From contig WQUP01000044.1 of assembly GCA_009782015.1 (NCBI GenBank), forward strand, positions 1 through 6,851: 6,851 nt of DNA. Direction: 5' to 3'. This document shows positions 5,564-6,851 of this stretch, piece after piece. Position 1 is the stretch's first letter, and the number at the start of each line of letters is the position of its first letter. The notes beneath the pieces were generated by a model. The model saw only the letters and a program-made list of their open reading frames with translations, did no database searches and had not been told where the DNA came from. The position numbers and the translations under genes are program-made. The DNA comes from Endomicrobiia bacterium. Its GTDB lineage: Bacteria; Elusimicrobiota; Endomicrobiia; Endomicrobiales; Endomicrobiaceae.

Positions 5564-5593
5564 TTGACGTTATTGCGTAACACGAAATTTAAA
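5564..5593 (+). promoter_or_regulatory. Possible sigma-70-type promoter for the TonB-dependent receptor
   Basis: TTGACG at 5564-5569 resembles a -35 box. TTTAAA at 5588-5593, 18 nt later, is a fair -10 match (4 of 6 to TATAAT) in an AT-rich stretch 24 nt before the start codon. It overlaps the outer end of element D's right arm. This rests on consensus resemblance only; an AT-rich gap gives such matches by chance. Confidence 0.25.
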
Positions 5594-5617
5594 AATATAG
5601 GCATATAGAGGCAGATG

Positions 5618-6851
5618 ATGAAAAAAGCGGTTGCGGTTTTATTTGGTTTGCTGATGTTTAATGCGGCGGCGTTTGCCGGCGGCAGCGAGTTGTTTTTATC
5701 TTTGGAAAAGGACGGGAGTTCCTCGGGTTTTGCAGCACGCTCCGAGGTTGCGGCGAAAGACGTTGAAAATAAAAATACGCCCGCGGCTTTTGATCTTGTC
5801 TCTTCAGTTCCGGGAGTTTTTGTTTCCAAGGCGGCATCGGTGATAAAGTCCGATATAAGCATAAGGGGCTTGGGAGACAGCGCGAGAAAGCTCGGGGTTT
5901 TTATCGACGGAAGGCCTGAGAAGATGTCCATATTCGGCTGCGGCGTGGCGCAGAGCATTTTATCCGGAAACGTTGACAGCATAGAAATAATAAAAGGACC
6001 GGATTCGGTACTTTACGGCTCGGACGCTTTAGGGGGCGTAATAAATATCGTAACGAAAATGCCGCAAAAACCTTTTGAGGCGTCGCTTGACGCCTCGTAC
6101 GGAAGTTTCAATACGCAGAATTATTTTCTTTCCGCCGGCGGCAGGCAGGATAAATTTTCTTATTACGGCTCGGCAAATAAAGCGTCAAGCGACGGCTACA
6201 TTAAGAGTTCAGGCTATAACGCAATGGATTACGGCGCTAAGTTTTCTTACAGGCCGGACGCAGAAAGCGAACTTTCCGTCGGCGGAAAGTACTTTGACGG
6301 CAAAGAGTATGAACCATCGGCCAGAAGGCCAAACGGCGCGCCTGTTCAGCCGTCGTGGTACGATTACAAGAGAGGCGGCGCGGATTTAAGATACAAACGC
6401 AGTTTTGAAAATATTAAAGCCGACATACTTCTTTTCGGCGATTTCGGAGAGCATTTATTCTCCGACGCGTTTCATTCCAAAGATTCGACCTTGGGAGCGT
6501 TTGCCCGTTTCTCAAGCAATTTTTTTGACGACAAAAATACTTTAAAGTACGGCGCGCAATACAAATATTCCGACGGCAAAATCATCGGCGGAGGATTCCC
6601 TTACAGGCTCGGCGAGTGGGACAAAAACGAATTTGCCGTATTCGCGCTTGACGAACACGCTTTCAATTCTCAAACCAAAGCGTTTGCCGGCGTCAGATAT
6701 AATCACGACGAGATTTCCGGAGACTTCTTTGCGCCGAGAGCCGGTTTGTCATACTCTTTTACGGATAAGTTTTCCGCGAAAGCCGTTTACAGCAGGGGTT
6801 TCAGATCTCCGCAGCTCAACGAGCTTTATACTCTCCAGTCAAGCAATCCCG
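5618..6851 (+). CDS. TonB-dependent outer-membrane receptor, N-terminal part (cut by window end)
   Basis: An open frame of 411 codons with no stop before the window ends, so the C-terminal part of the barrel is missing. Residues 1-20 form a signal peptide (MKKAVAVLFGLLMFNAAAFA). A plug domain spans about 52-147: TPAAFDLVSSVPGVFV, then SIRGLGDS (81-88), VFIDGRP (94-100), VDSIEIIKGPDSVLYGSDA (119-137) and LGGVINIVTK (138-147), all standard plug motifs. Amphipathic beta strands follow, including YSRGFRSPQLNELY (391-404), a conserved barrel motif of siderophore and cobalamin-type receptors. Such receptors import iron chelates, vitamin B12 or other ligands using TonB-ExbB-ExbD energy; the ligand here cannot be told. 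I see no canonical TonB box (ETxxVTA-like) between residue 21 and the plug; ELFLSLE (24-30) is only a weak candidate. ATG occurs twice (5615, 5618). AGAGG at 5607-5611 is better spaced for 5618. No ligand-processing neighbour is visible. Confidence 0.93.
   Translation, partial: MKKAVAVLFGLLMFNAAAFAGGSELFLSLEKDGSSSGFAARSEVAAKDVENKNTPAAFDLVSSVPGVFVSKAASVIKSDISIRGLGDSARKLGVFIDGRPEKMSIFGCGVAQSILSGNVDSIEIIKGPDSVLYGSDALGGVINIVTKMPQKPFEASLDASYGSFNTQNYFLSAGGRQDKFSYYGSANKASSDGYIKSSGYNAMDYGAKFSYRPDAESELSVGGKYFDGKEYEPSARRPNGAPVQPSWYDYKRGGADLRYKRSFENIKADILLFGDFGEHLFSDAFHSKDSTLGAFARFSSNFFDDKNTLKYGAQYKYSDGKIIGGGFPYRLGEWDKNEFAVFALDEHAFNSQTKAFAGVRYNHDEISGDFFAPRAGLSYSFTDKFSAKAVYSRGFRSPQLNELYTLQSSNP

Larger units (their letters stand above)
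5344..5574. repeat. Intergenic composite inverted-repeat element D (heptad arms, unit near TAACAAT)
   Basis: The left arm at 5344-5375 is a perfect 14-nt tandem made of heptamers TAACAAT, TAACAAA, TAACAAT, TAACAAA, then TAAC. The right arm has TTGTTAATTGTTA at 5545-5557, an exact 13-nt reverse complement of left-arm sequence (5344-5356 and again 5358-5370). A weaker match continues to GTTATT at 5574. The core of about 167 nt is the largest of the four elements and carries three hairpins of a second repeat family, annotated separately. The arm supplies the rpe stop codon (TAA at 5351-5353). It fills nearly all of the 264-nt rpe-receptor gap. Confidence 0.8.

Noticed and set aside
663..5574. 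Integron attC sites between co-directional genes
   Set aside because: The gaps contain inverted repeats, but I see no core GTTRRRY/RYYYAAC pair arrangement or integrase. The genes include housekeeping ilvC and rpe, unlike typical cassettes.
5548..5982. Minus-strand open frame of 144 codons
   Set aside because: It lies antisense to the signal peptide and plug domain of the receptor, whose + strand reading is unmistakable.
6075..6389. Plus-strand open frame of 104 codons
   Set aside because: It is out of frame with the continuous receptor reading frame from 5618, which is intact through this stretch. Its product is low-complexity Arg/Thr-rich sequence.

Overview
The window shows six genes, all on the + strand. 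They are: a secreted coiled-coil repeat protein; a class I ketol-acid reductoisomerase (ilvC); a 17-unit SEL1-repeat secreted protein; a membrane-anchored double-PASTA protein; ribulose-phosphate 3-epimerase (rpe); and the first 411 codons of a TonB-dependent outer-membrane receptor that runs off the right edge. The receptor and three Sec-type signal peptides indicate a diderm (Gram-negative) bacterium. Moderate base composition, Lys/AAA-rich codon use, SEL1 expansion and dispersed intergenic hairpins would suit a phylum such as Elusimicrobiota. That placement is a guess; no marker gene here fixes the lineage.

Layout: 51-653 coiled-coil protein; 654-792 gap with element A; 793-1794 ilvC; 1795-1942 gap with element B; 1943-3967 SEL1 protein; 3968-4142 gap with element C; 4143-4697 PASTA protein, overlapping rpe (4694-5353) by an ATGA; 5354-5617 gap with element D; 5618 to the end, receptor. 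Only PASTA-rpe is clearly translationally coupled. The rest look like a loose co-directional series of unrelated functions: branched-chain amino-acid synthesis, envelope and secreted proteins, pentose phosphate metabolism and outer-membrane uptake.

The most interesting signal is between the genes. All four real intergenic gaps hold an element of the same design: an arm of four degenerate 7-8 nt units, a core with its own hairpins, then an inverted arm of comparable units. The unit differs in each element (roughly GGTTAAT, GAGTGAA, GAAGTTTG and TAACAAT), but both arms of one element always share their unit. Each element begins within about 15 nt of the upstream stop codon, or contains it in the case of rpe. 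Element D also carries three copies of a second hairpin family (TGTCA...GA-stem-GA...TCTAG), two of them head-to-head. Two of the gene starts are obscured by these elements, because the longest open frames for ilvC and the SEL1 protein run back through an arm.
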